This document shows positions 37,148 through 45,617 of a stretch of 64,000 nucleotides of DNA, in pieces (position 1 is the first letter of the stretch; the number at the start of each line of letters is the position of its first letter). A program made the translations under genes and the position numbers. The notes beneath the pieces are model-generated. The model worked only from the letters and a program-made list of their open reading frames with translations, made no database searches and was not told where the DNA came from. This DNA is from Kalymmatonema hyalinum WJT4-NPBG1 (GTDB lineage Bacteria; Cyanobacteriota; Cyanobacteriia; Cyanobacteriales; Nostocaceae). The stretch lies in assembly GCA_019359075.1 (NCBI GenBank), contig JAHHIB010000004.1, forward strand, positions 105,136 to 169,135. The letters are read 5' to 3'.

Positions 37148-37572
37148 ATGACCAATACCCCTGTTCTCTCAGCAATCAACATCTACCCGGTAAAATCTTG
37201 TAGAGGGATTGCGTTGAAAACTTCCCACATCGATACTTGGGGACTCAAATATGACCGCAATTGGATGGTTGTCAACGCAGAGGGTGGCTTCCTGACACAG
37301 CGCAAGTATCCACAGATGGCTCTAATTGAGACAGAACTGAATCCCGATGCCCTCTTGTTGAGAGTACCTAACATGCCTGAACTTCGCATACAAATACTAA
37401 CCAAACCACCAGTAGCCGAGGGAAACAGCCTATGGTCACGCTGGCAACATATCGGCGTGTCAGAAATAAAATCTTCTTCGGGCAGCATTTGACACATACT
37501 GGATTAGGTAAAGTGCAGCTAGGCGATGCCGTTGAAGTGTTCAAATCGCAGGATAGTGTATTTAACAGCTAG
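37148..37572 (+). pseudogene. Gutted MOSC-domain protein gene
   Basis: The first about 100 codons encode a normal MOSC N-terminal beta-barrel (INIYPVKSCRGIAL, WGLKYDRNWMVV, GGFLTQRKYPQMALI). After about 37460 the frame changes and continues with the extreme C-terminus of the same family (FFGQHLTHTGLGKVQLGD). The roughly 150-residue MOSC core in between is missing. Reading is one gene with a large internal deletion plus frameshift. Confidence 0.8.
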
Positions 37573-37709
37573 CGCTGCTGAAATTTTAAATCAATCTGTA
37601 CCAGACCAACTCCAAGTAGAGTTCCGAGAATTCACAGCTTTTTTGAGAATCGAGAAAACCTCTGACTATTATCTAGGGTCTACGTCTTTGTATAAAAAAG
37701 AGGAAATCA

Positions 37710-38384
37710 ATGGCAATTTTTGAAGTTATAGCAAGAGAAGGATTGCGTTTAGTCAAGGTTATTTTGCAAAACGAAACAGTGAAGACAGAGTCAGGTGCTT
37801 TGTACTATATGCGTGGCAATATTACCATGCAATCTAAAGCACCTTCAGCAGGTGGTTTGTTGAAATCCCTAGCAACAGGTGAAAACATTTTTCGCCCCAC
37901 TTATACAGGAACTGGTGAATTATATTTGGAGCCTTCTTTATCTGGATTTCATATCATGGAATTAAACGGCACTGAATGGATTTTGGATAGTGGGGCATAT
38001 TGGGCAAGTGATGGTTCTGTAGAAGTGGGTGTTGAGCGAAATAAATTGGTTGCTGGGTTAGTGGGTGGTGAAGGCTTGTTTCAAACAAAAGTCAAAGGCA
38101 GAGGTAAAGTGGTCATGGTAGCACAAGGACCTGTAGAGGAGGTGCATTTGCAAAATGACCGTTTAGTTGTGGATGGTAATTTTGCAATTGCTCGCACAAG
38201 TACCTTAAATTATCGAGTTGAAAAAGCCACTAAGTCTATTTTTGGTTCAATGACTTCAGGAGAGTTTTTAGTCAATACCTTCGAGGGAACGGGTACTGTG
38301 TTACTTGCTCCTGTTCCCTATTGGGGAGTGATGTTGCTACGTCAAATTACCGCAGCGATTCCGAATAACTCTGGTTCAAAATAA
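37710..38384 (+). CDS. AIM24 family protein
   Basis: 224 residues of beta-rich AIM24/TRAP-like fold. Recognisable features: QNETVKTESGALYYMRGNI, LATGENIFRPTYTGTGE and GEGLFQTKVKGRGKV. Function is poorly understood in bacteria. Ribosome binding site AGAGGAAA precedes ATG 37710. It lies just downstream of the decayed MOSC gene. Confidence 0.9.
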   Translation: MAIFEVIAREGLRLVKVILQNETVKTESGALYYMRGNITMQSKAPSAGGLLKSLATGENIFRPTYTGTGELYLEPSLSGFHIMELNGTEWILDSGAYWASDGSVEVGVERNKLVAGLVGGEGLFQTKVKGRGKVVMVAQGPVEEVHLQNDRLVVDGNFAIARTSTLNYRVEKATKSIFGSMTSGEFLVNTFEGTGTVLLAPVPYWGVMLLRQITAAIPNNSGSK

Positions 38385-38567
38385 CTAGAAAAATTTAGAA
38401 AAGGAAGGAATTAGAAATTACAGCTATTTTCAGCTAATTGAACCACAGATTTTTGTAGGGGGCAAAGGCTAGCCTTTCTTTGCCCCAAAGAGCGTGGTTT
38501 CTCTACTTGAAAAGCGCTGTAAATCATCACAACTAGTGCTTTGTTTCATTAATTCTAATGTGTTACA

Positions 38568-38639
38568 AGATCCCCGACTTTGTAAAAGTTGTCGGGGATC
38601 TGACCGTAATTTGTAATTACCAACACAATTACAAATTAC
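38568..38639. terminator. Two hairpins between convergent genes
   Basis: AGATCCCCGAC / GTCGGGGATCT (38568-38601, 11-bp stem) is followed by GTAATTTGTAATT / AATTACAAATTAC (38606-38639, perfect 13-bp stem). They separate the AIM24 gene from the converging PEP-CTERM gene and probably act as bidirectional transcription end points. Confidence 0.6.
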
Positions 38640-38652
38640 GAATTACAGACTA

Positions 38653-39270
38653 TTAATTATATTGCTTTTTACGCTTCACGAGTGAACCTATGCCCAAAGC
38701 AGACAACATTAAGATGCCTAACATAGAAGCAGGTTCAGGGACACGCGAAATCGAAGTGAACGCATTTGTGGAAGATAGGGTAGCTCCTGTGGGAGTATTG
38801 ATGAGCGCAAATGCGGAGGACGGGAGAGTCGTAACTAAATCGGATAAAGCATTGGAACCCAGGGAATTAGGTAGGTAAGCGAACGTAGCCAAAAATTTAG
38901 GATTGCTAGGATTAAAGTTTTTAAAATCATCAAACCCGATGACGTCTGCAGAAAGCCCACTATTATCTGGTCTGGGTAAATTACTTCCCACTACAATCGA
39001 ATTGGAAGAACCTTTAAAGATATCTTTTCCGGCATTAATAGTATAGTCTGGACTCGCGTTTCCGTACAAAGTGGCACCGTCGGGTGTCACGCCCGCTTGG
39101 ATTGAGTCATCAAAGACAAAGTTACCGCTAACTGGCTCACCAGTTTCTTGAGCGTTGAACTGGAAGTTGAAGTTAAAAAGGGAGGCTTGAGCGGGAGCAC
39201 TACTTACAGCTCCCAGCAACGTAAACGCTGCTGCGACGGTAGCCATTGATAACATTTTTTTGGCTTTCAT
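38653..39270 (-). CDS. PEP-CTERM sorting domain protein
   Basis: About 205 residues from ATG 39270, which has CGGAGAT upstream; longer forms only add non-homologous sequence. Signal peptide ends near APAQA. The C-terminus carries VPEPASMLG, a hydrophobic helix and basic VKRKKQ, the exosortase signal. The interior has FVFDDSIQAGVTPDGATLYG, a pattern seen in many cyanobacterial PEP-CTERM proteins. Probably surface or matrix protein. Confidence 0.9.
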   Translation of the reverse strand: MKAKKMLSMATVAAAFTLLGAVSSAPAQASLFNFNFQFNAQETGEPVSGNFVFDDSIQAGVTPDGATLYGNASPDYTINAGKDIFKGSSNSIVVGSNLPRPDNSGLSADVIGFDDFKNFNPSNPKFLATFAYLPNSLGSNALSDLVTTLPSSAFALINTPTGATLSSTNAFTSISRVPEPASMLGILMLSALGIGSLVKRKKQYN

Positions 39271-39698
39271 TAAGATATCTCCGAAAAGTGCCAATGCATC
39301 TCTATAAGTGGCTGAAGCTCTGCAAACACGTGAGGAGAAAATCAACCAGTTTCCACTTTAAGAATATACTTTTTCCTAAGAATAAAAAATGAATTATCTT
39401 TAGGAAAATTTAGTATGTTTTTTGTTATTTATAAGAGGACTAATAGGGCGTTGTTGATTTGAAGTATGAAACGCGATTTTTTAAGAATAACGCAGCAACT
39501 TGAAGAATGACAGCATTCATCCCTCGGTTGAGCAACCCCACTGATAGTATCTCGTCAAATTCGGTAAATTCGCCTCCCCTTAGAGATATTTTGCGGCTGA
39601 TAAAAAACTGAATGCAACAATACAACTTTGTGTAAGTTCGGGCATAAAACCCGCTATTCTAGGCAATAATTCTGACAACCAAAGCAGCCTCAGCCGCC
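39271..39698. other. 428-base gap
   Basis: A/T-rich, no gene seen. It contains the divergent promoter regions of the PEP-CTERM gene (minus) and the formamidase-like gene (plus). I see no convincing regulator site. Confidence 0.4.
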
Positions 39699-40664
39699 AT
39701 GACTCACCATATTCTCAAAGCCACCAGAGAAACCGTGCATCTGGGTGGGTTCTCTCATCTTTTAGAACCAGCACTCACTGTTGACTCTGGCGACACAGTT
39801 GATGTAGAAACATACACTGGCTACTACCTTTACGACAAAGCACCACCGGAGTTTCTCACATCTGCCTTCGTGGATATTTGTCAAAATCTTCCCCCAGAAC
39901 GCAAAGTTGCAGCAGGACCGCATCTACTCACCGGACCAATTTACGTGCGGGGTGCGGAACCTGGAGATGTTTTGGAAGTCAAACTAGAAGCAATCACACC
40001 CAGTTTACCCGTTGGCTTCAATGCGATTCGTACAGGTTGGGGAGCGTTACCACATCAGTTTGATCAACCCGCCTTGAGATTCATTCCCCTCAATTTAGAG
40101 GATAACATCGCTGAATTTCCCAAGGGGAGCGGTATTAAAATTCCTCTCAAACCCTTTTTTGGTATCCTAGGTGTTGCAACTACGGAAGCATTGCGAAACT
40201 CAATCCCTCCTGGTCACTATGGTGGTAATATCGATAACCAGGAATTACAAGCTGGTTCTAGGATTTTTTTGCCGATTTTCGTTCCTGGTGCTCTATTTTC
40301 TATCGGTGATGGACATTCCGCACAGGGAGATGGTGAAGTCAATGTCACCGCAATTGAAACTTCTATGAACGGCAAAATTCATCTTAAACTTCGCAAGAAT
40401 TTGCAATTGACAATGCCAATTGCTGAAACTCCCACAGACATCATCACAATGGGATTTGGTCAAACATTAGATGAAGCCTTAGAAATAGCTTTAAAAAACA
40501 TGATTGACTTTTTAGAACGCTTCATCAATTTGTCGCCAGAAGATGCTTATGTATTGTGTAGTTTAGCAGTCAACTTTCGCATCACTCAAGTTGTTAACAG
40601 TCCACAAAAAGGTGTTCATGGAATGCTACCAAAATCGATATTTTCCTTTAAAATAAATCTATAA
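39699..40664 (+). CDS. Acetamidase/formamidase family protein
   Basis: Amide hydrolase of the FmdA/AmdA family, 321 residues. It releases ammonia from formamide or short amides. Conserved parts: the DTVDVETYTG region, GPIYVRGAEPGDVLEV, then GHYGGNIDNQEL, GDGHSAQGDGEV and a C-terminal helical portion. Starts at ATG 39699. Together with ureEFG and the PuuE-like gene it suggests use of organic nitrogen. Confidence 0.9.
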   Translation: MTHHILKATRETVHLGGFSHLLEPALTVDSGDTVDVETYTGYYLYDKAPPEFLTSAFVDICQNLPPERKVAAGPHLLTGPIYVRGAEPGDVLEVKLEAITPSLPVGFNAIRTGWGALPHQFDQPALRFIPLNLEDNIAEFPKGSGIKIPLKPFFGILGVATTEALRNSIPPGHYGGNIDNQELQAGSRIFLPIFVPGALFSIGDGHSAQGDGEVNVTAIETSMNGKIHLKLRKNLQLTMPIAETPTDIITMGFGQTLDEALEIALKNMIDFLERFINLSPEDAYVLCSLAVNFRITQVVNSPQKGVHGMLPKSIFSFKINL

Positions 40665-40687
40665 TTAGCCATCTACCCAATATTTTT

Positions 40688-41059
40688 ATGTCTAATATAT
40701 TGGTTCAATTGTTGCTTGTTGGTTTAGCTGCTGGTGTTGCAGGAGGTATGTTTGGCATCGGTGGCGGTGCAATTATGGTACCAGCGATGGTGCTTTTAAT
40801 AGGTATGGATCAAAAGTTTGCCACTGGCACTTCTATTGCTGCTCAAATATTACCAATCGGTATTTTGGCAGCAATAGTTTACTATCGAAACGGCAACGTC
40901 AATATCAAATATGGCGTGATTATTGCAATTGGTCTGATAGTTGGCAATTTGTTTGGGGCGCTGTTTGCTAATCAGCCCTTTATTAGCAGTGAAACAATGA
41001 AAAAGCTGTATGGCATCTTTTTGTTACTAATTGGTCTGCGGTATTTACTAGTACGCTAA
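40688..41059 (+). CDS. Half-length TauE/SafE-family membrane protein
   Basis: 123 residues, four hydrophobic segments. GGMFGIGGGAIMVPAMVLL is the TauE/SafE signature, but the protein is half the usual length and may dimerise. It starts 24 bases after the formamidase-like gene, so the two are likely co-transcribed. Anion or organic acid transport is inferred from family only. Confidence 0.85.
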   Translation: MSNILVQLLLVGLAAGVAGGMFGIGGGAIMVPAMVLLIGMDQKFATGTSIAAQILPIGILAAIVYYRNGNVNIKYGVIIAIGLIVGNLFGALFANQPFISSETMKKLYGIFLLLIGLRYLLVR

Positions 41060-41088
41060 CGATAATTAACAATTTCACTTGCTTTGGA

Positions 41089-41110
41089 GGGTGGGAAAGA
41101 CCACCCTTTT
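41089..41110 (+). terminator. Rho-independent-type terminator
   Basis: GGGTGG (41089-41094), six-base loop, CCACCC (41101-41106), TTTT. Ends the formamidase/TauE unit. Confidence 0.7.
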
Positions 41111-41301
41111 ATCAATAGACTTCTTGCAAAAATTGATTTTTCGTGAGGGGAAACTTATAACTTAGTACGGAGAAGACAGTATTTTTTCTGAGTTATGTGT
41201 TCTTCTTTATCCTGTCAAAGTTTGTCTTTAGTTTGTATAATCGAAATCATTTATATCTCAATTATTTATAACAGTTTGACCAGGTAGACAAATCGATAAA
41301 T

Positions 41302-42444
41302 ATGCAGCGTCGAAAATTTCTAAAGTATATCACTTTAGTAGGAACTGGCTTTACGTTTGCTGGCTGTACTGGTGGCGGTAAGTCTCAACCACAGGGTGAA
41401 GTGCCAGTCCTAGCTTCCCCTATGGCAGCGAATGAAGTTCTCAAGGTAGGATTTGTATATGTTGGATCTGTGGGTGATTTTGGCTGGACTTATGCCCACG
41501 ATTTAGGTCGCAGAGAAATGGAGGCAAATCTTCAGGAGAAGGTGAAAACGACTTTTGTGGAAAATGTTAGCGAAGGTGCGGATGCTGAGAGGGTGATTCG
41601 TCAATTGGCATTAGAAGGCAATAAGTTAATTTTTACGACTTCTTTTGGCTATATGAACCCCACAATGAAAGTAGCAAAAGACTTTCCCAATGTTGTTTTT
41701 GAACATTGTACTGGATACAAACGCGTCAGGAATGTCGGTACCTATCTGGGACGCTTTGAAGAACCGCGATACCTAACTGGTATGATTGCTGGCAAGATGA
41801 CAAAATCGAATGTGATTGGTTTTATTGGTTCATACCCAATTCCTGAAGTCATTCGCGGAATAGGTGCGTTTACGCAAGGACTGCAACAGACAAATCCCAA
41901 AGCAAAAGTGAGGGTGGTTTGGGTGCAAAATTGGTATGATTTAGCTAAAGAAAGAGAAGCTGCGCAAAGTTTGGTTAATTTAGGTGCGGATGTCCTAACG
42001 CAACATACCGACTCGATCGCTCCTATTCAACTAGCAGAGGAAAAGGGTATTTATGCTTTTGGCTACAACACTGATATGAGTAGGTTTGGTGCAAAAGCTT
42101 ACCTAACATCAGCTATCAATAAATGGGGGAAATTTTATACAGATAAAGCCTTGGCTGTGATCAACGGAACTTGGAAGTCTGAGGAAGTTTGGTATGGAAT
42201 TGCTCAAGATATGGTGGATATTTCGCCCTTAAATCCTGTAATTCCTCAAGATGTTCAACAATTGGTAATAAGGAAACGCGAGGAATTTATGAGCGGTGTT
42301 GCACATCCTTTTGATGGTCCGGTGAAAGACCAAAATGGTGTGGTGCGAGTCCCGAAGGGTCAGGTGTTAGGCGATAAGGAACAACTGGCTATGGATTGGT
42401 ATGTTGAGGGAATTGAGGGACTAATTCCCAAGGTAAAGTCTTGA
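41302..42444 (+). CDS. BMP/PnrA-type ABC transporter substrate-binding lipoprotein
   Basis: Predicted nucleoside- or purine-type binding protein of 380 residues. The N-terminus has twin Arg (RR at 3-4), a hydrophobic stretch and a lipobox FAGC with C22, so probably a lipid-anchored periplasmic protein. Family motifs: FVYVGSVGDFGWTYAHD, GADAERVIRQLA and VVFEHCTGY. ATPase and complete permease genes do not follow; only a permease remnant lies downstream after transposase debris, so the transporter is likely non-functional unless paired elsewhere. Confidence 0.9.
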   Translation: MQRRKFLKYITLVGTGFTFAGCTGGGKSQPQGEVPVLASPMAANEVLKVGFVYVGSVGDFGWTYAHDLGRREMEANLQEKVKTTFVENVSEGADAERVIRQLALEGNKLIFTTSFGYMNPTMKVAKDFPNVVFEHCTGYKRVRNVGTYLGRFEEPRYLTGMIAGKMTKSNVIGFIGSYPIPEVIRGIGAFTQGLQQTNPKAKVRVVWVQNWYDLAKEREAAQSLVNLGADVLTQHTDSIAPIQLAEEKGIYAFGYNTDMSRFGAKAYLTSAINKWGKFYTDKALAVINGTWKSEEVWYGIAQDMVDISPLNPVIPQDVQQLVIRKREEFMSGVAHPFDGPVKDQNGVVRVPKGQVLGDKEQLAMDWYVEGIEGLIPKVKS

Positions 42445-42653
42445 AAAATGAACCGCCCTTTGTAGATCGCATTGCTGCAATCTACAAAGGGCTAGTTTCT
42501 GCCCTCAAGTCATTGTGGACACTTACGAATGAACCAATCGCCAATCATTATTTTGAATCCATTGAGGAACTCGAAGAAGCCTTAGTTGCCAGTTGCCAAG
42601 TCCTACTTGAACAAAAAGGTTTCATTAGTAGATTAACCTGCTACCACTGGTGA
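42441..42653 (+). pseudogene. C-terminal remnant of an IS630-type transposase
   Basis: About 70 codons resembling the end of IS630-family transposases, with LTNEPIANHYFESIEELEEAL and a terminal LTCYHW. There is no proper start and no catalytic DDE region. It directly overlaps the stop of the BMP-type gene, which suggests an insertion followed by deletion removed the neighbouring transporter genes. Confidence 0.55.
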
Positions 42654-42808
42654 CCAAGGACTGCTGTATACGATAACTAATCAACCAGATTTCATATAAC
42701 CATTAATGGGATGGAAATCTAACTTATTGATATTTCAAATGTCTTATTGACACTATACGTTTGCCCTGAAAGTTTCCCTAATTGGGAAAAGGCAACTATG
42801 ACCATACC

Positions 42809-42976
42809 CTACTCGTCGTATTTTCCTACTATGTACGACGCTGATTCCAGCCATCCAGGATGATTCGATTTTATCTTGGTGGCTTCTACCTTTTTTTGTT
42901 CTATCTTTTGCGGTTTGCTTAAAACTAAGCCAGTCACAAGTCCGACCAAGAAACTTGAAGAGATTGCTAATATCAT
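42809..42976 (-). CDS. Possible 55-residue single-pass membrane protein
   Basis: Minus-strand frame from ATG 42976 to a TAG at 42809. A hydrophobic N-terminal helix (ILAISSSFLVGLVTGLVL) is followed by a charged tail rich in Lys/Glu. Composition is protein-like, but no strong ribosome binding site is visible and there is no homology I can name. Located within the otherwise gene-free 42654-43195 gap. Confidence 0.35.
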   Translation of the reverse strand: MILAISSSFLVGLVTGLVLSKPQKIEQKKVEATKIKSNHPGWLESASYIVGKYDE

Positions 42977-43195
42977 ATGGAGACAAAAAAGTGATAAAAA
43001 GTTAACTAATTAATACTACCCGGTATAATTTGAAGCTCCGGAAATTTTGAAAGGTTAAAAAATAAAAAAACAATCAAGCTTTGATATAGTTCTTATAAAG
43101 AAAAAAAAATGATTTATGTGTAAACAATAAAGTGAAAAATATAGTTTTACAAAGTCTTAGGAAGCGAGTTATTGGAGAGTGAACTAGGACTTGTG

Positions 43196-43458
43196 ATGTT
43201 TGGTGGGGCGATCGCCCTGGTTGTTTTCGCGCTTGGTGGAAACCAGAAAGAATTCTCTTGGATGCTTACTTATTTGGCGCAGTCAGTGCAATTGGGCTAA
43301 TCTTACAAGGACTGGGAGTTGATATCTCTCCTTATCTTTTGTCTTCCTTGCCCTACTTGGCAACTATCGTTGTAGTGGTCATTATCTCGCGCGATGCCAA
43401 GAGCATCCAACTGAGGGTACGCGCCTCACTGGGACAACCCTTGGATCCTAATGATTAA
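43196..43458 (+). pseudogene. C-terminal fragment of a BMP-system ABC permease
   Basis: An ATG at 43196 opens MFGGAIALVVFALGGNQKE, then a one-base shift near 43257 leads into LDAYLFGAVSAIG, SPYLLSSLPYLATIVVVVI and SLGQPLDPND. This matches the final transmembrane helices of NupQ-type simple sugar/nucleoside permeases that partner BMP proteins. The N-terminal two thirds of the gene are missing. Confidence 0.6.
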
Positions 43459-43558
43459 TATGTAGCGAACTATACTAAAATTTAAAGTTTTGTTGTGTAT
43501 TTACAAAAAAATTCCTAAAATGTCTAAAGTTGCTCTTTTTTTGTCAAGCAAATCAATA

Positions 43559-43592
43559 ATCCATAGTTAATATGGACTATTGACTATGGATT
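43559..43592. repeat. 10-bp-stem hairpin
   Basis: AATCCATAGT / ACTATGGATT, perfect arms upstream of the deacetylase-like gene. No T-run; role unknown. Confidence 0.45.
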
Positions 43593-43653
43593 ATTGCTGG
43601 AATAATTCACATAAGTTATACATTTTGAATTTTGCCTGCGTGAATTTTTAATT

Positions 43654-44544
43654 ATGCAACCTCCATCATTTGAATCAATTAGACAGCGTTCAGTTCTCAA
43701 ATTACCGAATAATGCCAGAGTTGCTGTTTCGGTGGTGATGAATGTTGAACACTTCACTTTTGGCAAACAGGGGACAGCAATTCAACCTGATTTGAATAGT
43801 TATCTAGAAATTGCCAACTATGGTTGGCGCGACTATGGCAATCGAGTTGGAATTTGGCGCTTATTTGACTTATTCGCTGAATTAGAAATTCCCGTGACGG
43901 CAGCAGTGAACGGCGAAATCTGCACACTTTATCCGGAAATTATCGCAGCCATGCAGCAACATCATTGGGAAGTGATGGCACATGGTCTTAACAATTCCAA
44001 AGGTCATAGTGGCATGGATAGAGAAGCAGAAATAGAAATCATTGATAAAACGCTGAGTTTACTAGAAGAAGCCACTGGAAAAACTCCAAAAGGTTGGTTA
44101 ACACCGGGGTTTTCTATTACAGAATCAACGTTTGAATTGTTGTATTCTGCGGGAATTGTTTATACTGCTGACTGGGTCAACGATGACCAACCCTATTGGT
44201 ATTATTTACCCAACGGACGCTTGCTGGCAATTCCCTATACTCTCGAGACAAATGATATTACCTTATGCTTGAATAACCGATTTTCTGGTGCAGAATTTGC
44301 CCAAGCGATAGAAGATCAATTTGACCAACTTTGGTTAGATGGAGAATCTCAAGGGCGGGTTATGACTATTAGCTTGCATCCGTTTATTGTGGGTCAGCCA
44401 CTGCGGTTTAAGTATTTAAAACAATGTTTGTTACATATTAAAAATCAACCTAATACATGGTTGACAACAGGTGAGGGCATTTATGAATGGATGACTGAAA
44501 CCACAGGAGTCAAGACACTGCAATATGAAGAAGACAATGAATAA
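43654..44544 (+). CDS. Polysaccharide deacetylase family protein (PuuE allantoinase-like)
   Basis: 296 residues of the CE4 NodB-like superfamily. The VVMNVEHF start, the YGWRDYGNRVGIWRL segment, EVMAHGLNNSKGH (His ligand region) and GWLTPGF are closer to the PuuE-type cofactor-independent allantoinase group than to chitin deacetylases. Cytosolic, with no signal peptide. Allantoin or ureide hydrolysis is the best guess; substrate unproven. Confidence 0.8.
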   Translation: MQPPSFESIRQRSVLKLPNNARVAVSVVMNVEHFTFGKQGTAIQPDLNSYLEIANYGWRDYGNRVGIWRLFDLFAELEIPVTAAVNGEICTLYPEIIAAMQQHHWEVMAHGLNNSKGHSGMDREAEIEIIDKTLSLLEEATGKTPKGWLTPGFSITESTFELLYSAGIVYTADWVNDDQPYWYYLPNGRLLAIPYTLETNDITLCLNNRFSGAEFAQAIEDQFDQLWLDGESQGRVMTISLHPFIVGQPLRFKYLKQCLLHIKNQPNTWLTTGEGIYEWMTETTGVKTLQYEEDNE

Positions 44545-44852
44545 AAAGACTAAGTAGATCGGCACAAATAAAGTTAACTCGTTCAGGCTGTGATTAGTCA
44601 TTAGTCATTAGTAATAGTGCGCGAGTTTCAGGCGTTATTATTTTCGCTCTTCTTCGATCTGTTTCTTCCTACCTATTTAATAAATTGGGCAAAAAACTGA
44701 AAATGGGAAAAATGGCAAGAATTCGGTAATATTACTGATTGACTAAGGGAACGCTCTTTGAAAATATTACGAATGTTCATAAGTCCAGAATTTATGCGGA
44801 TTTGATGGCAGCAAAACTGTAGTCAATAGCAAAACTCACGGACAATAGAATT
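44545..44852. other. 308-base gap with heptamer repeats
   Basis: Contains tandem ATTAGTC units (44593-44612), a short tandem repeat. Nothing else identified except the likely promoter of the following lipoprotein gene. Confidence 0.5.
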
Positions 44853-45443
44853 ATGAACAAAGTTATGAAATCCAGCAAAAAATATGTTGTTCCGTTTATG
44901 GTTGTGGGTATAGCTGCCAGCCTCAGCAGCTGTAGTTTTCATCCCATCTCTCATCATCTTGAAACCACAATGCCAACAGCCAATACAACAACCAACAGCG
45001 AACCTGCTGCACAAGCAGCAACTGATAGCATATCTTCAACTGAAGAAATGCCAACCCAAAATAAGGCTTTTTTGAGTTCTGTCGCTGTTACTAAAAAAAC
45101 TGTTAACGTCAGCCTATTTACAAGTGATACTGAATGTCAAGAACTGATTCCACAACAAGTCTTGGTACCAAAGCAAGAACCTCTGATAGGTGCGGTGGGT
45201 AACATCATAAAGCAATTTGACAGTGCTGATTTTAGCTTGTCTGGGTATAGTGTCACTGTCAAAAATCGAGTCGCAACAGTTGATTTACAAATATCCCCTG
45301 ATTCCGAGCGTCAATTCACTTCTCTTTCCAGTTGTGAGCAGTTTGCTCTATTTGGCAGCCTTCGCAAAACTTTATTAAGTCATGTTGAATGGAATATTAA
45401 AAAAGTTCGCTTCACCTACCAAGGGGAGGAAATAGTTGTTTGA
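44853..45443 (+). CDS. Lipoprotein with GerMN-like domain
   Basis: 196 residues. Lipoprotein signal with lipobox LSSC at about residues 24-27, then a Thr/Ser/Ala-rich linker, then a domain (about 80-195) with VNVSLFTSDTECQELIPQ, NRVATVDLQISPDS and VEWNIKKVRFTYQGEEI, which fits the GerMN/sporulation-type fold found in envelope proteins. Role in cyanobacteria unclear. Confidence 0.75.
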   Translation: MNKVMKSSKKYVVPFMVVGIAASLSSCSFHPISHHLETTMPTANTTTNSEPAAQAATDSISSTEEMPTQNKAFLSSVAVTKKTVNVSLFTSDTECQELIPQQVLVPKQEPLIGAVGNIIKQFDSADFSLSGYSVTVKNRVATVDLQISPDSERQFTSLSSCEQFALFGSLRKTLLSHVEWNIKKVRFTYQGEEIVV

Positions 45444-45617
45444 AACAAAGAAAATAAAAGATAAAAAAATATTTTTATTGATTATTCTGTCTTTATACAT
45501 AAGCTATATCCGCTGCTCAACTATCTTTATAAGCTAGGGTTTTTTGTGGCTTTCTTATAAAATGAGAAGTGAAGGCAGTATCGTTTGGTTAGTCCTTTTC
45601 CTTATTGTGCTTTGCCC

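Noticed and set aside
37526..37723. 65-codon frame upstream of the AIM24 gene
   Set aside because: Shadow frame across the MOSC remnant and the AIM24 ribosome binding site.
42753..42986. 77-codon minus-strand frame
   Set aside because: Composition is not protein-like; the overlapping 55-codon frame at 42809-42976 looks better and is listed instead.
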